Below, piece after piece: positions 54,166-63,660 of a stretch of 64,000 bases of DNA. Location: positions 88,531-152,530 of the forward strand of contig NZ_JABAST010000002.1 in the NCBI RefSeq assembly GCF_016107575.1, written 5' to 3'. The notes below the pieces were generated by a model, which was given only the letters and a program-made list of their open reading frames with translations, ran no database searches and was not told the origin of the DNA. This DNA comes from Psychrobacter faecalis. Its GTDB lineage: Bacteria; Pseudomonadota; Gammaproteobacteria; Pseudomonadales; Moraxellaceae. Each line of letters starts with the position of its first letter. The stretch's first letter is position 1. Made by a program: the position numbers and the translations under genes.

Positions 54166-55137
54166 CTAGGCATCTGGATTTAAGGCTAAGACTTCTTCAG
54201 CGGCTCGTTTAATATCGTCTATCGTTAGCTGCGGTTTACCGCTCAATGCCTGTCGCCACTTGCGCGCACCTGTTAAGCCTTGAAACAACCCTAAATAATG
54301 CCGCGTCATCGTTGGTAGTGCTTCACCTTTAGCGCTTTGTTTTTCTAGATAAGGGTATAATTGCGCTAAAATATCCGAGCGCTTAGTAATCGGCGCGCCC
54401 CATAAACTGTTGGCTTCTGCCAACAAGTACGGGTTATGATAAAACGCCCGTCCAATCATCACCCCGTCGACATGCTGTAAATGCGTTTTAATATCAGCAA
54501 CTGTTTCGATACCGCCATTAATTTCTATATCAAGCGTTGGAAAGTCTTGTTTGAGACGGTAAACATCATTATAACGCAGTGGCGGTATTTCGCGATTTTG
54601 CTTCGGGCTCAAGCCCTGTAGCCACGCCGTACGGGCATGAACAATAAAGCGTGTACAACCTGCCGCTGCGACTTTTTCGACAAAATCTACCATAAACTCA
54701 TAACTATCAAAATCGTCGATACCAATACGATGTTTAACGGTCACCGGAATATCGACCGCTGCCTGCATGTGCTTGACCAAATCAGCAACCGTCTGCGGCT
54801 CTGCCATGAGGCAGGCGCCAATTTTATTGTGCTGGACGCGATCAGAGGGGCAACCGACGTTGATATTGACCTCATCGTAGCCATGCTGCTGCGCAAATTG
54901 GGCACATTGGGCCATCTCGCTACTATCGGCACCGCCAAGCTGTAGCACCAGTGGATGCTCAAGCGTATCAAAGCGCAGATGCCGCGCGCGATTGCCATAG
55001 AGCAGCGCACCAGTACTAATCATCTCGGTATAAAGATAAACATGCGGATTAAACAGCCGTGCAAAGTAGCGATAATCTGTCGTTGTCCAGTCGATCATAG
55101 GAGCAACAGAGAGTCGTTTGTTGGTCATATCAACCAT
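54166..55137 (-). CDS. dusA: tRNA-dihydrouridine(20/20a) synthase DusA
   Basis: A 323-residue FMN enzyme that reduces uridines 20 and 20a of tRNA. The TIM-barrel start RLSVAPMIDWTTTDYRYFARL, the catalytic Cys in NVGCPSDRVQHNKIGACLM and the FMN-phosphate site INGGIETVADI...GVMIGRAFYHNP are clear and typical of the DusA subfamily. It is a single gene. An ATG at 55128 is an alternative start. Confidence 0.95.
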   Translation of the reverse strand: MVDMTNKRLSVAPMIDWTTTDYRYFARLFNPHVYLYTEMISTGALLYGNRARHLRFDTLEHPLVLQLGGADSSEMAQCAQFAQQHGYDEVNINVGCPSDRVQHNKIGACLMAEPQTVADLVKHMQAAVDIPVTVKHRIGIDDFDSYEFMVDFVEKVAAAGCTRFIVHARTAWLQGLSPKQNREIPPLRYNDVYRLKQDFPTLDIEINGGIETVADIKTHLQHVDGVMIGRAFYHNPYLLAEANSLWGAPITKRSDILAQLYPYLEKQSAKGEALPTMTRHYLGLFQGLTGARKWRQALSGKPQLTIDDIKRAAEEVLALNPDA

Positions 55138-55289
55138 TAGGGTAAAGCCTCGTTATTATGCATGCATATAGTAGGTCGTTTTAAAATCGTTATACCAGTC
55201 TCACGTCGATATTCATCAATTTGCCAATTTTATTGCGAACCGACCTTGCTTTTACGTGCATTTTTAAATGTGTTTAAAAGGAGAATAGA

Positions 55290-55326
55290 TAAAGCGCCAT
55301 GAGTGTTATTTTCATGACGCCTTTTG
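55290..55326. terminator. imperfect hairpin downstream of the MFS gene
   Basis: Arms of the AAAGCGCCATGA / TCATGACGCCTTT type with one bulge, followed on the minus strand by an A/T-rich tract. It is plausibly the terminator of the transporter gene ending at 55405. Confidence 0.45.
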
Positions 55327-55404
55327 ATTATTCTATCCATATAAGTTAAATAATAGGAAAATCAATAACAAAGCAAAAATAGGGAAAAGCTCAGTAATTA
55401 TTCT

Positions 55405-56706
55405 CTAAATCACTTCATCAATTTTTTTGAATTCAGGCAAATTATAAAAATAAATGCCCATGATAATGCCGATAAAGCCTACAAAGGCAATGTATAGCGC
55501 AGGCGAAAAGCTGATATATAAAGTGGCGTAACCAAGCCCAAAAGGCACCAACACTCCGACAATCCCATAAGCAACATTATAACAAAGTGCCATACCTGTC
55601 AGGCGCACGTTGGTGGGAAATAATTGTACCAAAATGGCCGGAACCATGCCCACAATACCCGCACAAAACCCTAACAGCGCATACATGATAAGAATGTAAT
55701 CGCCACTTGCTTGTAGATGATAAAAGAATGCAAACATTTGTGCAATCAACAAGATAGAACCAATGGCCAATACTTTACCAAAGTTTTGATGGTTGGATAT
55801 GATTCCGTAAAACACACAGCCGAGAATCATAAATACGATGCCTAAACTGTGTGAAAAGCCAAATAAATCATTATCCAAAGTAAAACGCAGCTCAATTAAA
55901 TCGGGTAGGAGTAGAATGATAACGGTGGTGATACTGGCTATGATAAAGGTAAGTAGCAAGCCGATAAAGATAGAATGCTTACAATGCTTAAAGAGCAGGA
56001 TAAAGGGTTTGGCAATATAATCACGCGGCTTTGCAGCTTTCATGGCGATAAAAAACGGCGATTCATCTATCCAGCGCCACGCCAAAAAAGGCACCACGCT
56101 TAGGATGGCCGCCATAAAAAATGGTACCCGCCAGCCATAAGCGGCCAGTTGCTCGGTGGTCATGGAGTTGGTTAGCCAAAGAAAAAAGGCGTTGGAAAAT
56201 AGTACACCGACAAAAAAGCTTGCCGTTACATAACTACAGGCGACTGACAAATATTGGCGCGGCACATGCTCTGACACAAAAACCCAAGCCAGCGGTGCAA
56301 AAAGCCCAAACGCCATTCCTTGTATCAGGCGTAAAATAATGAATAAAGCAGGCGCAGCCATACCCCATTGCGCATACGTTGGCAAGCAGGCCATCGCCAG
56401 CAAGCTTGCAGCGGTCACCAAAATACTCATTAATAATATCGGTTTTCGTCCACTGATATCACCAAAGCGCCCAAAGATAACCCCGCCAAACGGACGTGCC
56501 AAATACCCAATCGCAAATAGCCCAAGCCCTTGTATTTTAGCCATCGCCGCACTGGTATTAGCAGGAAAAAAGGCGGCAGCGATGATATCAGCAAGATATA
56601 AGTAAATCAAAAAATCAAAGAACGCGACTGCGCTGCTAAAGCAGATAAAAAGCACAGCGTTTCTATCTTTAGAAGACATCAGAGCATATTGAGAACGAGA
56701 AGGCAT
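55405..56706 (-). CDS. MHS-type MFS transporter
   Basis: A 433-residue major-facilitator protein with twelve predicted helices. The signature of the metabolite:H+ symporter group is seen in IGYLARPFGGVIFGRFGDISGRKPILL. The family imports osmolytes or organic acids such as proline, betaine, citrate or alpha-ketoglutarate; the substrate cannot be told. No regulator or pathway genes are adjacent. Confidence 0.9.
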   Translation of the reverse strand: MPSRSQYALMSSKDRNAVLFICFSSAVAFFDFLIYLYLADIIAAAFFPANTSAAMAKIQGLGLFAIGYLARPFGGVIFGRFGDISGRKPILLMSILVTAASLLAMACLPTYAQWGMAAPALFIILRLIQGMAFGLFAPLAWVFVSEHVPRQYLSVACSYVTASFFVGVLFSNAFFLWLTNSMTTEQLAAYGWRVPFFMAAILSVVPFLAWRWIDESPFFIAMKAAKPRDYIAKPFILLFKHCKHSIFIGLLLTFIIASITTVIILLLPDLIELRFTLDNDLFGFSHSLGIVFMILGCVFYGIISNHQNFGKVLAIGSILLIAQMFAFFYHLQASGDYILIMYALLGFCAGIVGMVPAILVQLFPTNVRLTGMALCYNVAYGIVGVLVPFGLGYATLYISFSPALYIAFVGFIGIIMGIYFYNLPEFKKIDEVI

Positions 56707-56797
56707 AATAGATCACGCATCCACTTAAAGAGGGGTTGATTAGAATGGGTAAATAAAGCGTATGAAATAACAGTCGTGCGATAAAAGTATTGGCTAT

Positions 56798-58468
56798 CTA
56801 TAACAACCAATCAATCGGTAGCCATGACATGATGGCCAACCAAACATGATCACTAATATCGACGCGCGGCTCTGAATCGTAAACAACCTTTTCACCAGCT
56901 TCTACGGTATGCCATTGCAAGCTGCCATTTTCTAACAACTTAATTTCATAGGCTTGACCCAATAATTCATCGCTGAGCGCACTATGCAATTGTTTTGCCA
57001 GCTCCTCGTCATTGATAATGACGCCCATCTCGGTATTAATATTGGCGGAGCGCGGATCGACATTATATGAGCCAATAAATACTTGGTAGTCGTCAACGGC
57101 AAAAGTCTTGGCATGCAGGCTGGTAGACGATTGACTGCGCGCTTTCCAAAGCTTGTTTTCGCGTTTTTCTTCAGAAGCGGTTGATTTTAGCTCGTAGATT
57201 TTTACCCCAGCTCGCAATAAGCTTGGGCGCCATTGACTGTAGCCAGAATGCACCGCGGTCACATCAGTGGCGTCAAAGGAATTGGTTAAGATCTTAATAT
57301 CAATACCAGCTTCTGCCAGCTCGACCAGTGTATTGACCCCGTCTTTGGTGGGGACAAAATAGGATGAGATAATCGTCAGGCGTTTGGTTGGACTGCCCAA
57401 TAAAGTACGCAGCTGATGTACCAAATTGGTATCGGCTGGGACAGTCTTGGTCAATTTGCCGACGTCATCGCTTAAAAACTGCATGTCAGTCCAGCGAAAG
57501 GGCACGCGCTTATTGATTAAGTCACTATCAATAGAGGAATCTTCGATAGCCGTTTTATAGACGTCTAAGCTGCTCTTACTGTTGTTTTTTTCATCAGCTC
57601 TGAGTTTGTCCAAACCTTCCAAAAAATCCGTGGTTTCACCTTTATCAAGGGTGGCAAGGGTTTGGATATCAAATGAAATTGGCGCTGACCAATAACTGGC
57701 AAAGCTATTGTCAATGTCAGCGACTACTTTACCGATGAGCAAAACGTCTAAATCGGCAAATTGGCTGTTTTTGTCATTGCTTAGGTATTCGTCACCAATA
57801 TTACGCCCACCAATAATAGTGATTTGCTTATCAAAGGTCATGCTTTTATTGTGCATGCGCCGATTAATGCGCGGTAGACCTGTTACGAAGTTTAAGGTTT
57901 GAAATTTGCGGTACATCAATGGGTTGATAATACGTACGGCGATATTCGGGTGGCTGGCAAAACGTAATAAATGCTGATCAAATTTGGCGCTATTATTAAA
58001 ATCATCCAACAACAAACGAACGATGACGCCGCGCTCGGCCGCGTCCCATAAGTCCTTTAGCATCAGCTGTCCGGCTTGGTCATCGTGCCAAATATAATAT
58101 TGGGCGTCGATATTACGCGTGGCCATGCTGGTCAAAATACTGCGTGAAGCAAAAGCGTTGGCACCTGTCACAATCGGATGATAACCCGATAAATCAGGGT
58201 GAATCTCGTTCTGTTCACTGATAGCGGCGACTAAGTCAGTGCTATCCGTTTTTGTATTGGTAGTTTGGCTGTTTTGTTGGCCGTCTTTCTGATTGCTATT
58301 TTGCTCGTGACCCTCTTGTTGATATAAAGCGTCGATACGCGCGGATAAAGCTTGGCTTTCAGGCAAATGCGGCTGCTTTGGCAAACTCTGACATCCACTA
58401 AGACCTAAGGTAAGGCCGAGAGTTAAGCTCAACGATAAGTTACTTGGTTCTATACTGAACATCGACAT
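56798..58468 (-). CDS. phospholipase D-family lipoprotein (cardiolipin synthase-like)
   Basis: A 556-residue protein with a lipobox (LGLSGC, about residue 25), so it is envelope-anchored. Two HKD motifs are complete: HNKSMTFD within RRMHNKSMTFDKQITIIGG, and HAKTFAVDDYQVFIGS. Their arrangement matches the ClsC/YmdC-like PLD proteins, which make cardiolipin by phosphatidyl transfer, but a phospholipase or endonuclease role is not excluded. A Gln/Asn-rich segment follows the signal. The start at 58468 has AAGG 10 bases upstream. Confidence 0.9.
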   Translation of the reverse strand: MSMFSIEPSNLSLSLTLGLTLGLSGCQSLPKQPHLPESQALSARIDALYQQEGHEQNSNQKDGQQNSQTTNTKTDSTDLVAAISEQNEIHPDLSGYHPIVTGANAFASRSILTSMATRNIDAQYYIWHDDQAGQLMLKDLWDAAERGVIVRLLLDDFNNSAKFDQHLLRFASHPNIAVRIINPLMYRKFQTLNFVTGLPRINRRMHNKSMTFDKQITIIGGRNIGDEYLSNDKNSQFADLDVLLIGKVVADIDNSFASYWSAPISFDIQTLATLDKGETTDFLEGLDKLRADEKNNSKSSLDVYKTAIEDSSIDSDLINKRVPFRWTDMQFLSDDVGKLTKTVPADTNLVHQLRTLLGSPTKRLTIISSYFVPTKDGVNTLVELAEAGIDIKILTNSFDATDVTAVHSGYSQWRPSLLRAGVKIYELKSTASEEKRENKLWKARSQSSTSLHAKTFAVDDYQVFIGSYNVDPRSANINTEMGVIINDEELAKQLHSALSDELLGQAYEIKLLENGSLQWHTVEAGEKVVYDSEPRVDISDHVWLAIMSWLPIDWLL

Positions 58469-58967
58469 AAATGAGTGACCTTAGTGGACCTGAATTGTAT
58501 AAAGCACGGGTTAAAAGTGGGCTTGATTTATTGGCTATTTTTACCGATGGTAGCACTGAGTATGGCGCGTATAATTATATTGTTCAAAATCCTATTGCTC
58601 AAAGCAATATTCGCAGCGCCGCTAAGCTTAACAGCTGACGCCATCTATGCCTATTGCAAATACGTTATTTTTTTTGGTTGCGGCGATTTATTTGGCTGTG
58701 ATTTACATATCGCACAGTCACCGTTTGCGCTTGCAATGTGTCATTAGAAATGCAGCAAGCTATTTTGGCTCAAATATTTAGTGCGAGCTGTTCAACCACA
58801 AAGGTTTAATGACAAATAATGACTAGCCGCTATGCAAAAATAATATTTAGCATGGCTTTGAAACCAGCTGTTTGGAATAAGTTGCCATGCTATGATAACG
58901 CGAACAAATGCTGTTTATAGTCAAAATAAGCCGTATGTTTAATAATAACCAGTGCAATGGAAAATTT
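58469..58967. other. 499-bp region between the PLD gene and metZ
   Basis: Divergent promoters for the PLD lipoprotein and metZ must lie here. A 90-codon frame starting with GTG at 58475 lacks a ribosome site and is not accepted. No SAM riboswitch was recognised upstream of metZ. Confidence 0.5.
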
Positions 58968-60287
58968 ATGAGCCAGTCGCAAATGCATGATGATAGCAAT
59001 GCAAATAAAACAGAGACAAATAAAGTAGACCCTAACTGGCGCGATGACGCGCTCAATCTAGAACTCGATTATGGCATGCAAACCATCGCCGTACGAGCAG
59101 GGCAGCATCGCACTGATGAAGGCGAGCATTCAGAGGCTATTTTTACCACAAGCTCTTATGTCTATGAATCAGCGGTGGACGCTGCCGCGCATTTTAATGG
59201 TAGCAAAACGGGTAACGTTTACTCGCGCCATACCAATCCGAGCGTGCGCACCTTTGAGCGGCGTTTGGCGGCGCTCGAAAACGGCGAGCGTGCGGTGGCG
59301 ACAGCCTCAGGTATGGGCGCGATTTTGACCATGTGTTTGGCGTATCTTAAAGCTGGCGATCATTTGCTCGCCGCCAATCAATTATTTGGCTCATCGATTG
59401 GTTTGTTTAATAACTATATGGCAAAGTTTGGCGTTGAAGTCAGCTATGTCGATTGCTTCGATAATGACGCTTGGGCAAAAGCTGTGCGGCCAAATACCAA
59501 GGTTATTTATTGTGAAAGCCCGAGCAATCCGCTTGCACAAATTTGTGATATCGGCTATCTGAGCGAGCTGTGTAAAGCCAATGATATCTTATTGGTCGTT
59601 GATAATTGCTTTGCCACACCAGCCTTGCAGCGCCCATTAGATTTGGGCGCGGATGTGGTCATTCATTCTGCAACCAAATATTTAGACGGTCAAGGTCGGG
59701 TATTGGGCGGCGCTTTAGTCGGTAGCGATAAGCTGATGCAAGAGGCGTTTACTGTGGTTCGTTCAGGTGGTATCAGTATGAGCCCATTTAACGCATGGGT
59801 CTTTACTAAAGGGCTTGAAACGCTGAAATTACGTATGCAAGCGCATTGTCGAAATGCCAATCAAATAGCAGAATTTTTGGTCAATCATCCTAACGTCAGC
59901 ACCGTGCATTTTTCAGGATTAAGCGACCATCCTGCACATGAGCTTGCGACGCGCCAACATCATATGAAAGGTGGCTATGGTGCTATCATGGGCTTCGAAG
60001 TTAAGTCGTCAGCTAGCTCTGATTCAAAAAGCCTTGATTCAAATATTGGGGACGCAAAAGCCGCAGCGTGGCATGTGATTGATTCAACGCAAATGGTCTC
60101 TATCACCAATAATTTGGGCGATGCTAAAACCACCATTACCCATCCCGCGACCACTACCCATTTTCGCTTGACGCCTGAGGCGCGCGCAGAAGCAGGCGTT
60201 AATGATAGTCTCATCCGCCTGTCGGTAGGCTTAGAAGATGTGGAAGATATCATCAAAGATTTGGCGCGTGGTTTAGACAGTTTGTAA
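58968..60287 (+). CDS. metZ: O-succinylhomoserine sulfhydrylase
   Basis: A 439-residue PLP-dependent Cys/Met-metabolism enzyme making homocysteine from O-succinylhomoserine and sulfide. The start is the ATG at 58968 (GGA 7 bases upstream) rather than 58908. Motifs: YSRHTNPSVRTFERRLAALE, ASGMGAIL, CESPSNPLAQICDI and the PLP-lysine segment HSATKYLDGQGRVLGGA. A 20-residue Ser/Asp-rich insert (SSASSDSKSLDSNIGDAKA) near residue 345 looks lineage-specific. Cystathionine gamma-synthase activity is an alternative within the family. Confidence 0.93.
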   Translation: MSQSQMHDDSNANKTETNKVDPNWRDDALNLELDYGMQTIAVRAGQHRTDEGEHSEAIFTTSSYVYESAVDAAAHFNGSKTGNVYSRHTNPSVRTFERRLAALENGERAVATASGMGAILTMCLAYLKAGDHLLAANQLFGSSIGLFNNYMAKFGVEVSYVDCFDNDAWAKAVRPNTKVIYCESPSNPLAQICDIGYLSELCKANDILLVVDNCFATPALQRPLDLGADVVIHSATKYLDGQGRVLGGALVGSDKLMQEAFTVVRSGGISMSPFNAWVFTKGLETLKLRMQAHCRNANQIAEFLVNHPNVSTVHFSGLSDHPAHELATRQHHMKGGYGAIMGFEVKSSASSDSKSLDSNIGDAKAAAWHVIDSTQMVSITNNLGDAKTTITHPATTTHFRLTPEARAEAGVNDSLIRLSVGLEDVEDIIKDLARGLDSL

Positions 60288-60377
60288 AGATCAAGGTATA
60301 ATCGCCATTAACATCAGATTTAGTGATGAATAACGTTTTATAATGATACGCATTAATACAAAATAAAAGAGGCAACT

Positions 60378-60707
60378 ATGAATATTCAAGCATTGATGCA
60401 ACAAGCACAAACGATGCAAAAGAAAGTCGAAGCAAACGTTGAAAACGCTAAAAAAGAATTGGCCAATAAAGAAGTGCAAGCCGAAGCGGGCAGTGGTCTG
60501 GTTAAAGTCACTATGACTGGTCGCCACGTGGTTAAGCGTTTGACCATTGATCCAAGTTTATTGGAAGACGAGCCAGATATGATTGAAGACCTAATCGCTG
60601 CTGCCATCAATGATGCGGTGCGTCAAGCGGATGAGCTGTATGAAGAAACAATGGCTGGTGCGACCTCAGGTATGGGCTTACCACCAGGTATGCAAGGTCT
60701 GTTCTAA
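60378..60707 (+). CDS. ebfC: YbaB/EbfC nucleoid-associated protein
   Basis: A 109-residue DNA-binding protein of the YbaB family: [38 protein letters not shown], and a Gly/Met-rich tail ([18 protein letters not shown]). It is located before recR, the usual partner, though a terminator hairpin separates them here and dnaX is not present upstream. Ribosome site AGAGGCAACT. Confidence 0.95.
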   Translation: MNIQALMQQAQTMQKKVEANVENAKKELANKEVQAEAGSGLVKVTMTGRHVVKRLTIDPSLLEDEPDMIEDLIAAAINDAVRQADELYEETMAGATSGMGLPPGMQGLF

Positions 60708-60746
60708 ATAGCGAATTATAAGCGCTAAAAACTGCTGATTGACCAC

Positions 60747-60786
60747 AAAAATGGGGTTGTTATCGACACGATACGACCCCATTTTT
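60747..60786 (+). terminator. terminator between ebfC and recR
   Basis: AAAAATGGGGT (60747-60757) pairs with ACCCCATTTTT (60776-60786), with further partial pairing inside the loop (TATCG/CGATA). Because recR follows within about 45 bases, it may only attenuate. Confidence 0.8.
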
Positions 60787-60828
60787 ATAGCTACGATTTA
60801 TAAATTAAGTTAAATAAAGGAAGTTACT

Positions 60829-61422
60829 TTGCTGACAGCCAAATTTGATCAGCTGGTCAAACAGCTACGTATTTTGCCGGGCGTGGGGCAAAAAAGTGCC
60901 CAACGTATGGCATTGCATTTGCTTACCAAAAAACGCCCCCAAGGCATGGCGCTCGCGCAAGCACTTGATGAGGCGATGCGTGATATTGTCGAATGCCAGC
61001 GCTGCCATAGTTTTAGCGACGAGGCAGTTTGTCCATTATGCCAAGATCCACGGCGTGATGATGGCTTGTTATGCGTGGTCGAAACCGCCGCCGATGTGAT
61101 GGCTATCGAGCAAACCGCAGGCTATCGTGGGCGTTATTTTGTGTTGGGCGGGCATTTATCGCCCATAGACGGTATCAGCGCCGATGATCTAAATATCGAT
61201 CAGCTGGTCTGGCGGGTGAAGCAAGAGCCGGTTGAAGAGCTAATTTTAGCGACTGGTACGACGGTCGAAGGTCAAACGACGGCACACTTTATCAGTGAGG
61301 CGGTTGGTCGTCATGTCAATAAAGTCACCCGCTTGGCGCAAGGCGTACCGATGGGCGGCGAGCTTGAGTACCTTGATAGTATGACCCTTGGGCAAGCCAT
61401 GCAAAATCGCTCATTTTTGTAG
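60829..61422 (+). CDS. recR: recombination protein RecR
   Basis: A 197-residue recombination-mediator protein acting with RecO/RecF to load RecA at gaps. Helix-hairpin-helix region [20 protein letters not shown], zinc finger [16 protein letters not shown], Toprim domain [17 protein letters not shown], and the C-terminal [18 protein letters not shown] are all present. Translation starts at TTG, supported by AAAGGAAG 5-8 bases upstream. Confidence 0.96.
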   Translation: MLTAKFDQLVKQLRILPGVGQKSAQRMALHLLTKKRPQGMALAQALDEAMRDIVECQRCHSFSDEAVCPLCQDPRRDDGLLCVVETAADVMAIEQTAGYRGRYFVLGGHLSPIDGISADDLNIDQLVWRVKQEPVEELILATGTTVEGQTTAHFISEAVGRHVNKVTRLAQGVPMGGELEYLDSMTLGQAMQNRSFL

Positions 61423-61564
61423 TATTTCTGTCTCTTTGGTATTACTGCTTTTTTAAAACAAAATTTTGTTCATCTGATTTTATGATATTGTTATAGTTCT
61501 TTTTTCATTGTATTAAGGCGCGGTTTAGCGTTTTATTTTCTTCTATTTCAGCAGGTATCTGCCC

Positions 61565-62893
61565 GTGTCAAACCATGTTTCAACAGCTTTAACTACTTCT
61601 AACCAATCAAACCGCTTAGATAATACTGCTACTGATGATGAGCTATCAAAACCATCAGTCAATGACGAGGTAGCGCCCACAGATTTGCCACCCAAGCCAA
61701 ATATCGATGCGTTGTTAGATGCCGCTGATGACGCGGCTGTTACCTGGGTACGTAAGCAGGATGATTTGGCTGAAGTTATCGAAGCGTTGGCAACTTGCGG
61801 TCGGGTGGCGTTAGATACTGAATTTATCAAGCGCGATACCTACTATCCGCGCTTGGCACTGGTACAGCTGAATACTGGCAACCATGTATATTTATTGGAT
61901 GCACCGCAATTGCAATTGGCTGAGCTATGGCAGGCCTTGGCTAAAGTAGATGTGGCGATTTGGCATGCCTGCGGTGAAGACTTGGGTATTTTTTATCTAT
62001 TGTCTGACTGCCCGCCGTTGACCAATATTTTTGATACGCAAATTGCCCTGTCATATTTAACTGGCCAATTGCAAATGGGCTATCAGCAGGCGCTTGATGA
62101 CCAATTAGATATGCATATCGATAAAGAACAAAGTCAGTCGGACTGGCTGAAACGTCCGCTATCAGATGAGCAAGAGCAGTATGCGATAGATGACGTGCGT
62201 TTTTTGCCAGCGCTTTATCTAAGCCTTGAATATGAGCTGAAAAAGCAAGGGCTGTTTGAATACGTGTGGGCAGATTGTCAGCTGTATGCCAGTGACTTAT
62301 ATGACGCGCAGCATGTGGCCGATGATGAGATGTATCTAACGATGGCAGATTATCGTTATACCTCTGAGCAGATGGCGATATTGCAAGCAGTGGCAACATG
62401 GCGCGAGGAGCTAGCACGCGCGACCAATCAGCCGCGTACCTTTGTCATTAAAAAACAAGCAGTACGCGAGATTATTACAGAAAAACCAAGCAGTATGCGC
62501 GAGCTTGCGCACAAAACTACCATGCATCGTAGTATGCTGCGTCTCTATGGTGAAGAGTTGCTCAAGGTGATTAAAGAAGCCAAAAACCTGCATCCTGCTG
62601 AGCATCCGGATTGTCTACTGCCACCGTATCGTTCAAAAAACAAAGTCTTATCAAAAGCTGTGCAACAAGCAATCGATGCGCAAGCAGAAAAAATCGGTGT
62701 GCCTGCTAATGTCTTGATGCGTAAAAAATGGCTCGCGCAGCTCTATGAAGTGATTGCTTTTGATAAGGAAATAAGCGAGTTGCCTGAAGGGTTAAAAGGT
62801 TGGCGCAATAAGTGGGTGATGCAAACTTTGATTCCGGTGATTGAAGAGCATAAAACCGAGTTGCAGCAGGGTATGGGTATCAATGTTCGCTAA
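61565..62893 (+). CDS. rnd: ribonuclease D
   Basis: A 3'-5' exoribonuclease involved in tRNA 3' maturation. The DEDD residues are visible in RVALDTEFIKRDTYYP, in WHACGEDLGIFY and in YAIDDVRFLPALY, followed by an HRDC-like region (EQMAILQAVATWREELARAT). At 442 residues it is longer than E. coli RNase D (375) because of about 65 poorly conserved N-terminal residues. The start is GTG 61565 with AGGT upstream; a start further inside cannot be excluded. Confidence 0.94.
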   Translation: MSNHVSTALTTSNQSNRLDNTATDDELSKPSVNDEVAPTDLPPKPNIDALLDAADDAAVTWVRKQDDLAEVIEALATCGRVALDTEFIKRDTYYPRLALVQLNTGNHVYLLDAPQLQLAELWQALAKVDVAIWHACGEDLGIFYLLSDCPPLTNIFDTQIALSYLTGQLQMGYQQALDDQLDMHIDKEQSQSDWLKRPLSDEQEQYAIDDVRFLPALYLSLEYELKKQGLFEYVWADCQLYASDLYDAQHVADDEMYLTMADYRYTSEQMAILQAVATWREELARATNQPRTFVIKKQAVREIITEKPSSMRELAHKTTMHRSMLRLYGEELLKVIKEAKNLHPAEHPDCLLPPYRSKNKVLSKAVQQAIDAQAEKIGVPANVLMRKKWLAQLYEVIAFDKEISELPEGLKGWRNKWVMQTLIPVIEEHKTELQQGMGINVR

Positions 62894-62909
62894 GCGATAA
62901 AAACTAGCT

Positions 62910-62960
62910 TTTATAAGTGCTTAACATTTATAAGTGCTTAACATTTATAAGTGCTTAAGC
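62910..62960. repeat. 17-bp tandem repeat, three copies
   Basis: TTTATAAGTGCTTAACA occurs at 62910-62926 and 62927-62943 exactly, and again at 62944-62959 with only the last bases changed. The third copy forms the last codons and stop of the lipase-like gene, so the repeats extend from its 3' end into the gap with rnd. Confidence 0.9.
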
Positions 62961-63637
62961 TCGCTATGGTCAAACTGTCCATGTTGTAAAAAATACTTGG
63001 TTTGTGCGGCCACTGTTTTATCGACCAGCATGCCAGTATGCGAGACGGGCAAGACAATATGATCAGTGGCTGCCTCTATTTTAGTTTCTTCTATATATAC
63101 TGTGCCATCGTGTAGTAGATGTTCTGCTGATGGCATATTATTTGTCTTACAAAGTTTGCGATTATGATACTGCAAAAATAACTGCCCTAAGCCATAAGGA
63201 CGATTACCGGCAATCACGCCTAAGGTAATATGCTCCGGTAAGGGCGCGACGGTTCCATCTAGCGCATCGACGTACGAACGCCCCACTACCACTGGGGATA
63301 AGCGCCAAATATAATCTGCACAAACACTACCTAAATGCGGTGTCCCGAGCGTTACGCAGCGCCCAATTTGCCATTGTGGATATTCATTAACGAAATCACG
63401 AATAATCAAACCACCCAAACTATGACCGACTAAATCGATTGGCTGGTCAGGATGGTGGTTTTCTTCTAGCCAACGATTGAGCCGTGCGCTATTGGTTTTG
63501 ATGCCATCACGCAGACTACGATAGCCAAATTGATAAGTATCAAATCCTGCGGCTTGCAAGCGTTTGGCTAATGGCCGCATAATCCAAGCGGTTTGATGCA
63601 GACCATGAATCAGAATAACGCGGTTTTTTTGTTGCAT
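62945..63637 (-). CDS. lipase-like alpha/beta hydrolase
   Basis: About 230 residues from the ATG at 63637 (GGA 7 bases upstream; the frame opens at a TTG at 63649). Oxyanion-hole segment VILIHGLHQTAWIM and nucleophile elbow LVGHSLGGLIIRDF followed by VTLGTPHLGS are typical of PGAP1/LipA-like esterases. The catalytic His is probably in the C-terminal VSHTGM. No signal peptide is seen, so it is probably cytoplasmic. Its last codons lie in a 17-bp tandem repeat. Confidence 0.87.
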   Translation of the reverse strand: MQQKNRVILIHGLHQTAWIMRPLAKRLQAAGFDTYQFGYRSLRDGIKTNSARLNRWLEENHHPDQPIDLVGHSLGGLIIRDFVNEYPQWQIGRCVTLGTPHLGSVCADYIWRLSPVVVGRSYVDALDGTVAPLPEHITLGVIAGNRPYGLGQLFLQYHNRKLCKTNNMPSAEHLLHDGTVYIEETKIEAATDHIVLPVSHTGMLVDKTVAAQTKYFLQHGQFDHSELKHL

Positions 63638-63660
63638 GTTATTGTCCAAAAGTTATTTTA

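Noticed and set aside
58475..58747. 90-codon hydrophobic frame on the plus strand after the PLD gene start
   Set aside because: Starts at GTG without a ribosome site, lies in the divergent promoter region and resembles no protein I know.
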